From assembly GCA_937892095.1 (NCBI GenBank), contig CALAVC010000224.1:54366-118365 (forward strand): a stretch of 64,000 bases of DNA. The letters run 5' to 3'. Position numbers and translations under genes: made by a program. This DNA comes from an uncultured Bacteroidales bacterium (GTDB lineage: Bacteria; Bacteroidota; Bacteroidia; Bacteroidales; Marinilabiliaceae). The first letter of the stretch is position 1. The number at the start of each line of letters is the position of its first letter. Below the pieces are notes generated by a model. It did not search any database and was not told the DNA's origin. It saw only the letters and a list, made by a program, of their open reading frames with translations. Positions 24,881-33,361 of this stretch are shown here, in pieces.

Positions 24881-25989
24881 TACAGATGCAAAATTTGCCA
24901 GCCGTCCATGGTCGGCTCGAGCCTCAGCTATCCGAAGCCATAAGTCGTGTAGTCTCATCGGGTGTATACATTCGAGGGAACGAGGTGCGTAGCCTCGAAG
25001 ATGAACTTGCTCGCTACATTGGTGTAAAATATGCTCGCACTTGTGGCAACGGCACCGATGCTCTTACCATAGCACTCATGGCTCTTCGTCTCCAACCAGG
25101 CGACGAAGTCATTACAACCACTTTTTCTTTCATTGCTGCTGCCGAAGCCTGTGCGCTCCTTGGACTTGTACCAGTCTTCGCAGATATAGACCCTAAGACT
25201 TTCAATATTTCGCCGTCTGAGATAGAAAGGCTTATCTCGTCTCGTACGCGTGCTATAATACCAGTTCACCTCTTTGGGTGTCCTGCCGACATGGAATCAG
25301 TCATGCGCATTGCTCGTCGTCATAAACTCTACGTGATAGAAGACTTTGCACAAGCATTTGGAAGCGAGACGACCTACGAAGGCAAACGCTATCGGGTCGG
25401 AGCAATAGGAACAATCGGTTGCACATCTTTTTACCCCACAAAAAATCTCGGTTGTATGGGCGACGGCGGAGCCGTCTTTACGCAGGACGAAGAGTTGTCG
25501 CGTCGCATTAACATGATAAGCACTCACGGAGCCGAAAAGAAATATCAGAGTACCGAAATAGGTCTTAACAGTCGTCTCGACGAGATTCAGGCTGCCATTC
25601 TTCGCATAAAGTTGCGCCACATAGACCAATATGTTGCTCGTCGACGAGGTGTAGCTCTGAAATATCGTGCCGCACTTGCAGCCAACGACTTTGTAGTATG
25701 CCCTCAAATGACCGACGGACATACGTTTAATCAGTTCACAATTCGTGTCAACTATGGCTGTCGAGACAACTTGCGAGCCTATCTTACTGCACGTCAGATT
25801 GCCACAATGATATACATTCCGCCCATACATCGGCAAAAAGTATTCGAGGCGTATAACAATATTAGCTTGCCTGTGGCCGACACCGCCATTGGCGAAGTCT
25901 TGTCGCTACCAATGCATACCGAGCTGACCGATGACGAGATAAACGAAGTCTGCACACGAATAAACGAATGGCAGATAGGCATGAAATAA
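24877..25989 (+). CDS. DegT/DnrJ-family PLP aminotransferase, WbpE type
   Basis: 370 residues. Substrate-loop TCGNGTDALTIALMAL near residue 50, VIEDFAQAFGS (PLP-stacking region) near 150, and the PLP lysine in SFYPTKNLGCMGDGGA near 180-195 mark a sugar aminotransferase. With WbpD-, WbpB- and WbpA-like genes alongside, the likely reaction is amination of UDP-3-keto-GlcNAcA to UDP-GlcNAc(3NH2)A. The start at 24877 gives ATGA overlap with dusB. The specific substrate is inferred from context only. Confidence 0.85.
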   Translation: MIQMQNLPAVHGRLEPQLSEAISRVVSSGVYIRGNEVRSLEDELARYIGVKYARTCGNGTDALTIALMALRLQPGDEVITTTFSFIAAAEACALLGLVPVFADIDPKTFNISPSEIERLISSRTRAIIPVHLFGCPADMESVMRIARRHKLYVIEDFAQAFGSETTYEGKRYRVGAIGTIGCTSFYPTKNLGCMGDGGAVFTQDEELSRRINMISTHGAEKKYQSTEIGLNSRLDEIQAAILRIKLRHIDQYVARRRGVALKYRAALAANDFVVCPQMTDGHTFNQFTIRVNYGCRDNLRAYLTARQIATMIYIPPIHRQKVFEAYNNISLPVADTAIGEVLSLPMHTELTDDEINEVCTRINEWQIGMK

Positions 25990-26561
25990 AGGAATACACG
26001 TCTGACCCGACAGCAGTGATCGACGAAGGATGCCAAGTCGGCAGGGGCACGCGTGTGTGGCACTTTACTCACCTCGTCAGTGGTTGCCGTGTGGGCAACG
26101 ATTGTAGCATTGGGCAAAACGTTGTCATAATGGGCAAGGTCGTCGTTGGCAATGGCGTCAGGATACAAAATAACGTATCGCTCTACGATGGTGTCATTGT
26201 CGAAGACGATGTCTTCATCGGACCTTCGGCGGTTTTTACCAATGTGTTCAACCCTCGTGCTTTTGTCAGTCGGAAACACGAATATCGTCCGACAATAATA
26301 CGTCAAGGTGCATCGATAGGTGCCAATGCTACCATAGTCTGCGGACATGAGGTCGGTCGATATGCTCTCATAGGAGCTGGGTGCGTCGTCACGCACGACG
26401 TGCCACCCTTTGCCCTTATCATGGGCAATCCTGCGCGTCAGACAGGTTGGGTTAGTCGCATGGGTCATAAGTTGGTCTTTGACGAAAGCGGACGAGCCAC
26501 TTGCCCTCAGACAGGCGAAGAATACATACTTACGGATAACGGAGTGAACATAAAACAATGA
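25968..26561 (+). CDS. N-acetyltransferase of the hexapeptide (left-handed beta-helix) family, WbpD type
   Basis: 197 residues. Repeating hexapeptide turns run from about residue 10 to 150 (GCQVGRGTRVWHF, IGQNVVIMGKVVVGNGV, ANATIVCGHEVGRYALIGAG), ending with MGNPAR, as in WbpD/WlbB. It would acetylate the 3-amino group made by the preceding aminotransferase, giving UDP-GlcNAc(3NAc)A. It overlaps that gene by 22 bp and the next gene by 4 bp. Confidence 0.87.
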   Translation: MADRHEIKEYTSDPTAVIDEGCQVGRGTRVWHFTHLVSGCRVGNDCSIGQNVVIMGKVVVGNGVRIQNNVSLYDGVIVEDDVFIGPSAVFTNVFNPRAFVSRKHEYRPTIIRQGASIGANATIVCGHEVGRYALIGAGCVVTHDVPPFALIMGNPARQTGWVSRMGHKLVFDESGRATCPQTGEEYILTDNGVNIKQ

Positions 26562-27589
26562 AAGACGGGAAAATAGCATTTGGCATTGTGGGAGTTGGCT
26601 ACATAGGACATAGGCACATAGCCATGATAGATGCCGACGCCGAGACAACGTGTGTGGCCGTGGCAGACATCTTGCCACGTGAAAATATCGACATTCGACC
26701 CGAACTGCCTCTATATTCAGACCTAACGACAATGCTTGCTGCTCACCCCGAGATAGATGTCGTTAGCATTTGTACTCCCAATGGTTTGCATGCGGCCATG
26801 TGCATAGAAGCCCTCCAAGCACAAAAAAATGTGCTCGTAGAAAAGCCCTTAGCTCTGAGCGTTGCCGACGCCGTTCGTATTGGTCAGGCCGAGGCAAAGT
26901 CTAAGGGGCGAGTATTTTCGGTCTTTCAGAACCGCTATACACCCACGTCGGAATGGATAAAACAAGTTGTTACCGATGGGACACTTGGTACCATACGTCA
27001 GGTAAACGTCAACTGCATGTGGAATCGGGACGAAAGGTATTATAAGGGTGGATGGCATGGTACAGCCGACATGGATGGAGGAACGCTTTTTACGCAGTTC
27101 TCGCACTATATAGACATACTCTTGTGGCTCGTGGGTGACATAGACATCCTTAATGCTACTTTTGCCGACTATGCACACTCGGAAAGCACCGATTTTGAAG
27201 ACACTGGTGCGGTCATTTTCAAGACTCGAAAAAGTGATGCCATCGGCACACTGACCTATACAACGGCCATTCCCGACCAAAATTTCGAATCGTCCATAAT
27301 TCTTGTTGGTTCTCGTGGCACAGTCGAAGTGGGCGGGCAGTATATGAGCGACGTAAAGCAGTGCAACATAAGTGGTTACACTATGCCCACTCTTGCAGCT
27401 CCTAACCCACCCAACGACTATGGTGCCTACAAAGGTTCTGCAGCCAACCATTGCTATGTCATTCGCAATGTGGCAGACGTCCTACTTCGTGGTGCAAAGC
27501 CCACAGCCGACTATGCCGATGGGTTGCGAGTGGTGCAAACGATAGAGAACATCTATAAATTTCGGACAGGAGATTATTATAGGCACTAA
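26558..27589 (+). CDS. Gfo/Idh/MocA-family dehydrogenase, WbpB type
   Basis: 343 residues. Rossmann start FGIVGVGYIGHRHIAMI and the catalytic-lysine motif VLVEKPLALSV (near 95-105), followed by GGTLFTQFSHYIDILLWLVG (near 175-194), identify the family. WbpB-type enzymes oxidise C3 of UDP-GlcNAcA, and the keto product is used by the WbpE aminotransferase. Its stop shares a base with the next gene's start (TAATG). Confidence 0.87.
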   Translation: MKDGKIAFGIVGVGYIGHRHIAMIDADAETTCVAVADILPRENIDIRPELPLYSDLTTMLAAHPEIDVVSICTPNGLHAAMCIEALQAQKNVLVEKPLALSVADAVRIGQAEAKSKGRVFSVFQNRYTPTSEWIKQVVTDGTLGTIRQVNVNCMWNRDERYYKGGWHGTADMDGGTLFTQFSHYIDILLWLVGDIDILNATFADYAHSESTDFEDTGAVIFKTRKSDAIGTLTYTTAIPDQNFESSIILVGSRGTVEVGGQYMSDVKQCNISGYTMPTLAAPNPPNDYGAYKGSAANHCYVIRNVADVLLRGAKPTADYADGLRVVQTIENIYKFRTGDYYRH

Positions 27590-28698
27590 TGACCAAGCGA
27601 CAAGCACTTATATGCACGCAGTCTGACCTAACGACCGACTACCGTGTGCATAAGATGGCTCAGACGTTGCGAAGTGTGGGCTATGAAGTATCTTTTCTTA
27701 GTCGAAGTCATCCCGATAGAGCCAAAAACACTTGCACCGACACTCACATTATGCGGCTTCTGACGTGGCGCGGACCGCTATTCTATGCCGAGTTTAATAT
27801 TCGTATATTTTTATACCTGTTATTTCATAGGCGTTACGACCTAATTGTCGCCATTGACCTCGACACGATTGCAGGTTGCGCCATGGGCAAAAAGTTGCGC
27901 GGTGGCAAGCTCTTTTTCGACAGTCACGAATATTTCCCCGGCTTACCCGAACTCGTTGGTAGACCATTGATTAGCAAGGTATGGACAAAGATTCAAGACA
28001 TTTTTGTTCATTCTGCCGACGTTTGTGCCACTGTATGCCAAGGTATTGCCGACATTTTTAAGCAAAAATACGACGTCGATTTCCTTGTTGTTCGCAACGC
28101 TCCTCTTGCCGACCGAGAGGTCGACACGCCTCTTGCCAATGTTGAAGCAAATCGTCCTTTTACGCTACTCTATCAGGGGGCTGTAAACATAGGTCGTGGC
28201 GTTGAAGAAACCATACGAGCCATGAAGCAACTGCCCGATTGCCGATTGCTCATTGTTGGCTCTGGCGACATTGTCAGCCAATGCAAGCAACTTAGCGAAG
28301 AGCTGCGCGTAACCGACCGCGTAATCTTTTGTGGGCGTCGCCCCTTTGCCGAACTCGCAAAGTATATGTCTCAGGCCGATTTAGGGCTTGTCTTGTCGGC
28401 CGACACGTGCATTAATCAGCACTTTGTCTTGCCAAACAGAATTTTCGACTTTGTGCATGCCACACTGCCCATCCTTGCCAACCGATTGCCCGAGATGAGT
28501 CGTATTGTCGAGGGAGAAAATGTCGGTCTTTGCATCGACAGCATTAGTCCCGACGAAATAGTGTCTGCCGTCGGGCAAATTCGCTCCGACATCAGTCGAA
28601 TAGGTGTCTGGAAGCAAAATATGCTACGTCTGCGCAATGTCCTGACTTGGGAAAACGAGACTGCGCAACTGATCGAAAGAATTAAAGCCTTGCAGTAG
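27589..28698 (+). CDS. Family 4 glycosyltransferase
   Basis: 369 residues, GT-B type. N-terminal SDLTTDYRVHKMAQTLRSVG and FDSHEYFPGLPELV (acceptor domain), C-terminal LLIVGSGDIVSQCK and LPNRIFDFVHATLPILAN (donor domain) with Glu in place near the end of the donor site. Tightly coupled to the wbp-like genes, it is the best candidate in the window to transfer the diacetamido-uronic acid. Its last 17 bp overlap the convergent dehydrogenase gene. Confidence 0.85.
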   Translation: MTKRQALICTQSDLTTDYRVHKMAQTLRSVGYEVSFLSRSHPDRAKNTCTDTHIMRLLTWRGPLFYAEFNIRIFLYLLFHRRYDLIVAIDLDTIAGCAMGKKLRGGKLFFDSHEYFPGLPELVGRPLISKVWTKIQDIFVHSADVCATVCQGIADIFKQKYDVDFLVVRNAPLADREVDTPLANVEANRPFTLLYQGAVNIGRGVEETIRAMKQLPDCRLLIVGSGDIVSQCKQLSEELRVTDRVIFCGRRPFAELAKYMSQADLGLVLSADTCINQHFVLPNRIFDFVHATLPILANRLPEMSRIVEGENVGLCIDSISPDEIVSAVGQIRSDISRIGVWKQNMLRLRNVLTWENETAQLIERIKALQ

Positions 28699-29914
28699 CC
28701 ACTTCGGGTGGGCAAATGCCTTTGACATCGTATATGATGCCGTCACTGACGAGCAGGCTGCGAAAATCAATGTCCTTAAATTCTTTGTGAGCTACGGCCA
28801 CAATTACGGCAGAATAGCAACCCCTACCAACCTTGTCAAAGTTGGTTAATATGTCTATTCCGTAGGTCTTGTTGACTACATTGGGGTCGCAAACAGGGTC
28901 GTATATTTCAACGTTTTGGCTATGCTTGCTAAGCACTTTGTATATGTCGGCAACACGTGTATTGCGCACGTCGGGGCAGTTCTCTTTAAATGTAAAACCA
29001 AGTATCAGCATACGGGCGTTTGAGACCGTTAACCCACGCTTTTCCATAAGTTTCAAACTTTCCTCCGCAACGTAGATACCCATATTATCGTTCACTTGTC
29101 GTGCGCTGACTACGACATTGGGTACTATGTCATATTCTCGTGCTTTCTCAATCAGGTAATATGGGTCGACACCTATGCAGTGTCCGCCGACAAGTCCTGG
29201 TCGCACATCTACAAAATTCCACTTGGTGCGTGCAGCAGCCAGCACGTCGGCTGTCGATATGCCCATAGCTGCAAACAGTTTAGCCACTTCGTTGATGAGC
29301 GCAATGTTTACGTCTCGTTGTGTGTTTTCAAGCAGTTTGGCAGCCTCTGCCACGCGAATAGACGGAGCAGTGTGTATGCCTGCATCTATTATGGTGCCGT
29401 ATATTTCGGTCACGCGCTTTGCCACTTCGGGTGTCGAACCACTGACAACCTTGCAGATATTCTCGGTCTGGTGGACAACGTCCGATGGGTTGACGCGTTC
29501 GGGACTATAGCCTACAAAAAAGTCTTCGTTGAATCGCAGACCACTTGCAGCCTCTATTTGAGGGACGCACACGTCTTCGGTCATGCCTGGGTAGACTGTC
29601 GACTCGTAGACAACAATGTCGCCACGCCTTATGACACTACCCACAGCTTGCGATGCCGAAAGCAAGGGTTGCAAGTCGGGGCGGTTATGATTGTCGACAG
29701 GTGTCGGGACGGCTACAACGTAGAAATTACACTCTTGTTTGCCGACCTCGTTAATATCATCGGTAAAAAATATGTTTTCGGTCCCTTCTAATTGTTCTAT
29801 TCGTTTGTGGTCTGTGTCGTAGCCCACAGTTGCAAAGTGCTTAGCAAAAAGTTTTATCAGCGGCAAGCCTACGTAGCCAAGCCCGACTACGCAAATTTTG
29901 TTCTGTTGTGTCAT
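28682..29914 (-). CDS. Nucleotide-sugar dehydrogenase (UDP-GlcNAc 6-dehydrogenase, WbpA type)
   Basis: 410 residues. NAD-binding VVGLGYVGLPLIKLFA at the start, PTPVDNHNRPDL, YSPERVNP, and the catalytic cysteine in GGHCIGVDPYYL near residue 260 are complete. It oxidises C6 of a UDP-sugar to the uronic acid; with WbpB/D/E types across the convergent boundary, UDP-GlcNAc is the likely substrate. UDP-GalNAc or UDP-ManNAc cannot be excluded from sequence. It lies downstream of yifB with a 3-bp gap. Confidence 0.87.
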   Translation of the reverse strand: MTQQNKICVVGLGYVGLPLIKLFAKHFATVGYDTDHKRIEQLEGTENIFFTDDINEVGKQECNFYVVAVPTPVDNHNRPDLQPLLSASQAVGSVIRRGDIVVYESTVYPGMTEDVCVPQIEAASGLRFNEDFFVGYSPERVNPSDVVHQTENICKVVSGSTPEVAKRVTEIYGTIIDAGIHTAPSIRVAEAAKLLENTQRDVNIALINEVAKLFAAMGISTADVLAAARTKWNFVDVRPGLVGGHCIGVDPYYLIEKAREYDIVPNVVVSARQVNDNMGIYVAEESLKLMEKRGLTVSNARMLILGFTFKENCPDVRNTRVADIYKVLSKHSQNVEIYDPVCDPNVVNKTYGIDILTNFDKVGRGCYSAVIVAVAHKEFKDIDFRSLLVSDGIIYDVKGICPPEVATARL

Positions 29915-29917
29915 GTT

Positions 29918-31456
29918 CTAATTACCCCATGTGTCGCGGTCGAGCGAACGATATTGAATGGCTTCGGCAATGTGTTCTGCGCCCACATTTTCGGCTCCAG
30001 CAAGGTCGGCAATAGTGCGAGACACTTTTAATATACGGTCATACGCACGAGCCGAGAGCCCCAACCTTTCCATTGCCATCTTCAGTATTTGCGAGCCTGC
30101 TTCGTCGGGTCGAGCATACGTGTTGAGCAGTTTTGTGGTCATTTGTGCGTTGCAGTGCACGCCTGCCACGTCTTTAAATCGTGCGCTCTGTACTTCGCGC
30201 GCTCTGACTACCCTACTACGTATCGTAGCACTCGACTCTCCTTGCTTCATGCTTGCAAGCTCACCCACTGGCACTGGCACCACCTCTATGTGGAGGTCTA
30301 TGCGGTCGAGTAGCGGACCCGATATTCTGCCCAAGTATTTTTGCACCTGACCGGGTCCGCAAGTACAAGTCTTTGCAGGGTCGTTGAAGTAGCCACAAGG
30401 ACAGGGGTTCATACTGGCTACCAACATAAAACTGGCTGGATATTCCACAGCAAAGCGCGAGCGAGATATGCTTATTATTCGGTCTTCGAGTGGTTGGCGC
30501 ATAACCTCGAGCACCTGACGCTGGAACTCTGGCAACTCATCGAGAAATAGCACGCCATTGTGTGCAAGGCTTATTTCGCCAGGTTGTGGAAATGTCCCAC
30601 CGCCCACAAGTGCTACATTGGAAATGGTGTGGTGTGGACTACGAAACGGACGTGTGGTTAGTAACGATGTTTCGCCTTTCAGCTTGCCAGCCACGCTATG
30701 TATTTTAGTCGTTTCGAGAGCTTCTTCCATTGTCAGCGGTGGCAATATGCCCGGAAGTCGTTTGGCCATCATGCTTTTGCCCGAGCCAGGTGAGCCGATG
30801 AGCAATATGTTGTGTCCGCCAGCAGCAGCTATTTCGAGTGCACGCTTGGCGTTGTCTTGTCCTTTGACGTCGGCAAAGTCTGGCATGTCGTCGGTGGGCG
30901 TAGCTGAAAATTCTGTTGCCGCATCGACCACCGTAGGCTCTATGCCATTCCCAGTCTCGAGCAAATCAACCACTTGGCGTATGTTATGAGCACCATAGAT
31001 GTGTAGCCCACTCACGACTGCTGCTTCCTTGGCGTTCTGATGTGGAAGTATAAAACTTTCGAATCCGTCGGCTTTGGCTTTCAGAGCCATAGGCAGAGCT
31101 CCTTTGATGGGCATAAGCGATCCGTCGAGCGATAGCTCACCCATGATGAGCGTACGCTCCAAGTGTTGTGGAGCTATCTGTCCGCTGGCAGCCAATATGC
31201 CCACAGCAAGTGGCAAGTCGTAGGCACTACCCTCTTTGCGAATGTCGGCAGGTGCCATATTGATGACAATGCGCTGACCAGGCCACCGCCAACCATTTTC
31301 GCGTATCGCACTCTCGGTGCGTTGCTCGCTTTCTTTGACTGCACTATCGGGTAAGCCTACTATGTAATACTTTATGCCAGGCGATACGTTGACCTCCATA
31401 GTCACCGTCCGCGCGTCTATGCCACTCACGGCTGCTCCGAATGTCTTGACGAGCAT
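29918..31456 (-). CDS. YifB/ComM-family Mg-chelatase-like AAA+ ATPase
   Basis: 512 residues: a Lon-protease-like N-terminal domain (VKTFGAAVSGIDARTVTMEV, YDLPLAVGILAASGQI), a central AAA+ module with Walker A IGSPGSGKSMMAKRLPGILP near 217-236 and FLDELPEF, a Cys-rich zinc-finger-like insert (NPCPCGYFND, CTCGPGQ) and a C-terminal Mg-chelatase domain. ComM is a hexameric helicase that extends heteroduplex during natural transformation; most Bacteroidota carry it. Confidence 0.92.
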   Translation of the reverse strand: MLVKTFGAAVSGIDARTVTMEVNVSPGIKYYIVGLPDSAVKESEQRTESAIRENGWRWPGQRIVINMAPADIRKEGSAYDLPLAVGILAASGQIAPQHLERTLIMGELSLDGSLMPIKGALPMALKAKADGFESFILPHQNAKEAAVVSGLHIYGAHNIRQVVDLLETGNGIEPTVVDAATEFSATPTDDMPDFADVKGQDNAKRALEIAAAGGHNILLIGSPGSGKSMMAKRLPGILPPLTMEEALETTKIHSVAGKLKGETSLLTTRPFRSPHHTISNVALVGGGTFPQPGEISLAHNGVLFLDELPEFQRQVLEVMRQPLEDRIISISRSRFAVEYPASFMLVASMNPCPCGYFNDPAKTCTCGPGQVQKYLGRISGPLLDRIDLHIEVVPVPVGELASMKQGESSATIRSRVVRAREVQSARFKDVAGVHCNAQMTTKLLNTYARPDEAGSQILKMAMERLGLSARAYDRILKVSRTIADLAGAENVGAEHIAEAIQYRSLDRDTWGN

Positions 31457-31490
31457 TTCTTCGACCTACGCTTTAAAAGATTATAATTAT

Positions 31491-31530
31491 ACAACGTTTT
31501 GGGGGGCAGACGTACCCCCAAAAACGTTGT
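31491..31530 (-). terminator. Strong hairpin between the lipoprotein cassette and yifB
   Basis: A 15-bp stem with one bulged A (31491-31505 with 31515-31530) with a G5/C5 core. On the minus strand only a weak T/A tract follows, so it may be a terminator of the upstream minus genes or a structured leader of yifB. Confidence 0.5.
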
Positions 31531-31557
31531 GCTAATTTACAACTTTTTCTTGCGCTC

Positions 31558-31971
31558 TTAATGTTTTTCGGCTCTCTGGCGTAGCATCTCCCCAGTCAAG
31601 ACAAAAGTGCATGTGTCTTTTTGCGTGTCATACGTCTGTCCGTATGCTGTGTTCTCTTGTTGGTCCACCCAGTAGTTGGGGTCGGTAAACTCCTCCCATA
31701 AGTGCAGTTGCAAGGTGTCCGCAATCACACTAAGACTATTAAATATGCGGTCGACCATATATATCCCACGTGGTCCTTCGGCATGGTGAAACGCCTTTCT
31801 CTCGCCGGGTTGTAGGCAGACCGATGTGCTATAGTCGTTGTATATGTGTGCGTGGCAATCTACGTGCACGTCGGTCCGATTCTCTATCATAAATGTGTTG
31901 CTGACATACTCTGGGTCGTTGCACGACATCATTGTCAGCAGAGCAACACATAGCGAAAAATGTTTTCTCAT
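31558..31971 (-). CDS. Small putative lipoprotein, distal gene of the lipoprotein/barrel cassette
   Basis: 137 residues. Lipobox LLTMMSC places the acyl-Cys at about residue 17. The mature part is beta-rich (NTFMIENRTDVHVDCHAHIY, then GERKAFHHAEGPRGIYMV). Its layout resembles the lipoprotein two genes upstream (32769-33227): similar length, an N-terminal IENRTDVHV/VANDLTDTV strand and a central SLSVIAD/TLSVFAD. I do not recognise the family. It follows the barrel gene by 15 bp. Confidence 0.6.
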   Translation of the reverse strand: MRKHFSLCVALLTMMSCNDPEYVSNTFMIENRTDVHVDCHAHIYNDYSTSVCLQPGERKAFHHAEGPRGIYMVDRIFNSLSVIADTLQLHLWEEFTDPNYWVDQQENTAYGQTYDTQKDTCTFVLTGEMLRQRAEKH

Positions 31972-31986
31972 CTTATTTCCCTCGCT

Positions 31987-32772
31987 CTAAAATTCTACAG
32001 CCAATCCTATCGAAAAACATGTTTGCGTAGAGCCGTCTTCGCAACACGAGTAGCGGTCTTCGAACTCGTCCATATCGACCAACGTTACGCCTATGTATGG
32101 CGACAAAGCAAGTGGTCCGCGTAGTGCTACTCTGCAGCCCACTCCGAGGTTGGAATATACTCCTGCCGATGTCTTGTTGTTGGTCCTATTGTCCCACGAG
32201 GAGTCTATCAGCATACCACCAAGCTTGACGCAAAAAAATGGCGATGCCTTTGTGCGCAAAAAGTCGTGCTTGTAGAAAGCATATATGGGTATGGCAAAGA
32301 AATCGGTGTCGAACATATAGCTATAGTAGTCGTCGACAAGGTAGCTTGCGGCACTGGGCATAACGCCAATGCCAAGTGTCCGACCACTTCGTGGACGATA
32401 TTGCACCTGAAAGTTTACGCCCATAATTGTCAGGTCGCAGTTCGTGTCTATTTGTGGTCCCACACCAAAGGTTAACCCTCGGCGTGTGGTCATGCGTCTG
32501 TATGGTTCGTCAAGGCTCTCTTGGTGGGTTTCTGTTGCTTGTGTCTCGGATGCTTGTTTTATGGGGCTAACGCTCTCTATGCTTGCATAGTCTATTGTCA
32601 TTTCAGAGCCTTGCGCAGTCTGCACTCGTATGCTTTCGCCTGCCTTAATTTCAAGAATCTTACATGTCAGTCTGTCGCCATTCCGAAAGTAGACAATGTC
32701 GGTGCTTTGCGCCACAGAATGACTGCTCATTAGTGGCAGGCAAGCTATTATGGCCAAAAGTATTCGTCTCAT
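31987..32772 (-). CDS. Putative outer membrane beta-barrel protein with N-terminal SH3/LSm-like segment
   Basis: 261 residues, signal peptide ending HSVAQ. Residues 25-72 (IVYFRNGDRLTCKILEIKAG, then SEMTIDYASIESV) are a small beta segment seen at the start of several Bacteroidota surface proteins. From about 95 on, alternating beta strands (FGVGPQIDTNCDLTIMGVNF, PIYAFYKHDFL, SPYIGVTLVDMDEFE) end in Phe (LAVEF), the sign of an eight-strand-like outer membrane barrel. It overlaps the upstream lipoprotein gene by 4 bp. Function unknown. Confidence 0.65.
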   Translation of the reverse strand: MRRILLAIIACLPLMSSHSVAQSTDIVYFRNGDRLTCKILEIKAGESIRVQTAQGSEMTIDYASIESVSPIKQASETQATETHQESLDEPYRRMTTRRGLTFGVGPQIDTNCDLTIMGVNFQVQYRPRSGRTLGIGVMPSAASYLVDDYYSYMFDTDFFAIPIYAFYKHDFLRTKASPFFCVKLGGMLIDSSWDNRTNNKTSAGVYSNLGVGCRVALRGPLALSPYIGVTLVDMDEFEDRYSCCEDGSTQTCFSIGLAVEF

Positions 32773-33227
32773 TTCTGTTCTACGATGTCTGGTGTAATGT
32801 GAAAAGTCTCGGTACGATAGACAAATTCGTAGTCGCCACCTGCGCTTGCATGCTCAGTCTCCGAAGTCCAATTGTCGCACGTTTCGCAAAAAAATTTGTT
32901 TTGCTTTGAGTCTTCGTAGTCGTGATGCCTCTCTGCCCTAAACAAAAGCGCATCGCATTGCACGTCGGCAAAAACAGAAAGTGTGTCTACACGGTAGTAG
33001 TAGAGCCACGCCTCTTCGTTTTCCGTCTTAGTCTGGTAGATAATGACCGACTTTTGTGGTGGCATTGCGTACAGGCAATGTGAACGATAGTTGCTCACAC
33101 GCACGTACACCGTATCTGTCAAGTCGTTGGCCACACTACATCGGTAGAAATACATTTCGTCGCCGTCGATACATGCCGTTATTACTCCACATAGTGCCAA
33201 CAACATGCTCATATACGTCTTTTCCAT
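32769..33227 (-). CDS. Small putative lipoprotein, first gene of the lipoprotein/barrel cassette
   Basis: 152 residues. Lipobox CGVITAC gives an acyl-Cys near residue 19. The mature part is beta-rich and aromatic (YFYRCSVANDLTDTVYVRVS, EEAWLYYYRVDTLSVFAD) with three late cysteines. It is probably a distant paralogue of the 31558 protein. It starts the three-gene minus-strand cassette and is divergent from the lipid A acyltransferase gene. Confidence 0.6.
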   Translation of the reverse strand: MEKTYMSMLLALCGVITACIDGDEMYFYRCSVANDLTDTVYVRVSNYRSHCLYAMPPQKSVIIYQTKTENEEAWLYYYRVDTLSVFADVQCDALLFRAERHHDYEDSKQNKFFCETCDNWTSETEHASAGGDYEFVYRTETFHITPDIVEQK

Positions 33228-33324
33228 CAGATGTGATTGATTTTTGGGTAGTATGCAAAATTATGTTTTAAATTCATTCTAAACAACGCATTTGAGGTCG
33301 TAAAGTAGAAATATCAATATTTTA

Positions 33325-33332
33325 TACCTTTG
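33325..33332 (+). promoter_or_regulatory. Candidate -7 box (TACCTTTG) for the acyltransferase operon
   Basis: TACCTTTG matches TAnnTTTG and lies 29 bp upstream of the ATG at 33362. No TTTG is found about 20 bp upstream of it. Confidence 0.5.
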
Positions 33333-33361
33333 CTCTTCATAACTTGGAATATGTAAGATAA

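Noticed and set aside
25794..26732. 312-residue minus-strand frame across the wbpE/wbpD/wbpB junctions
   Set aside because: Spans three confident plus-strand genes, and its translation has no recognisable family pattern.
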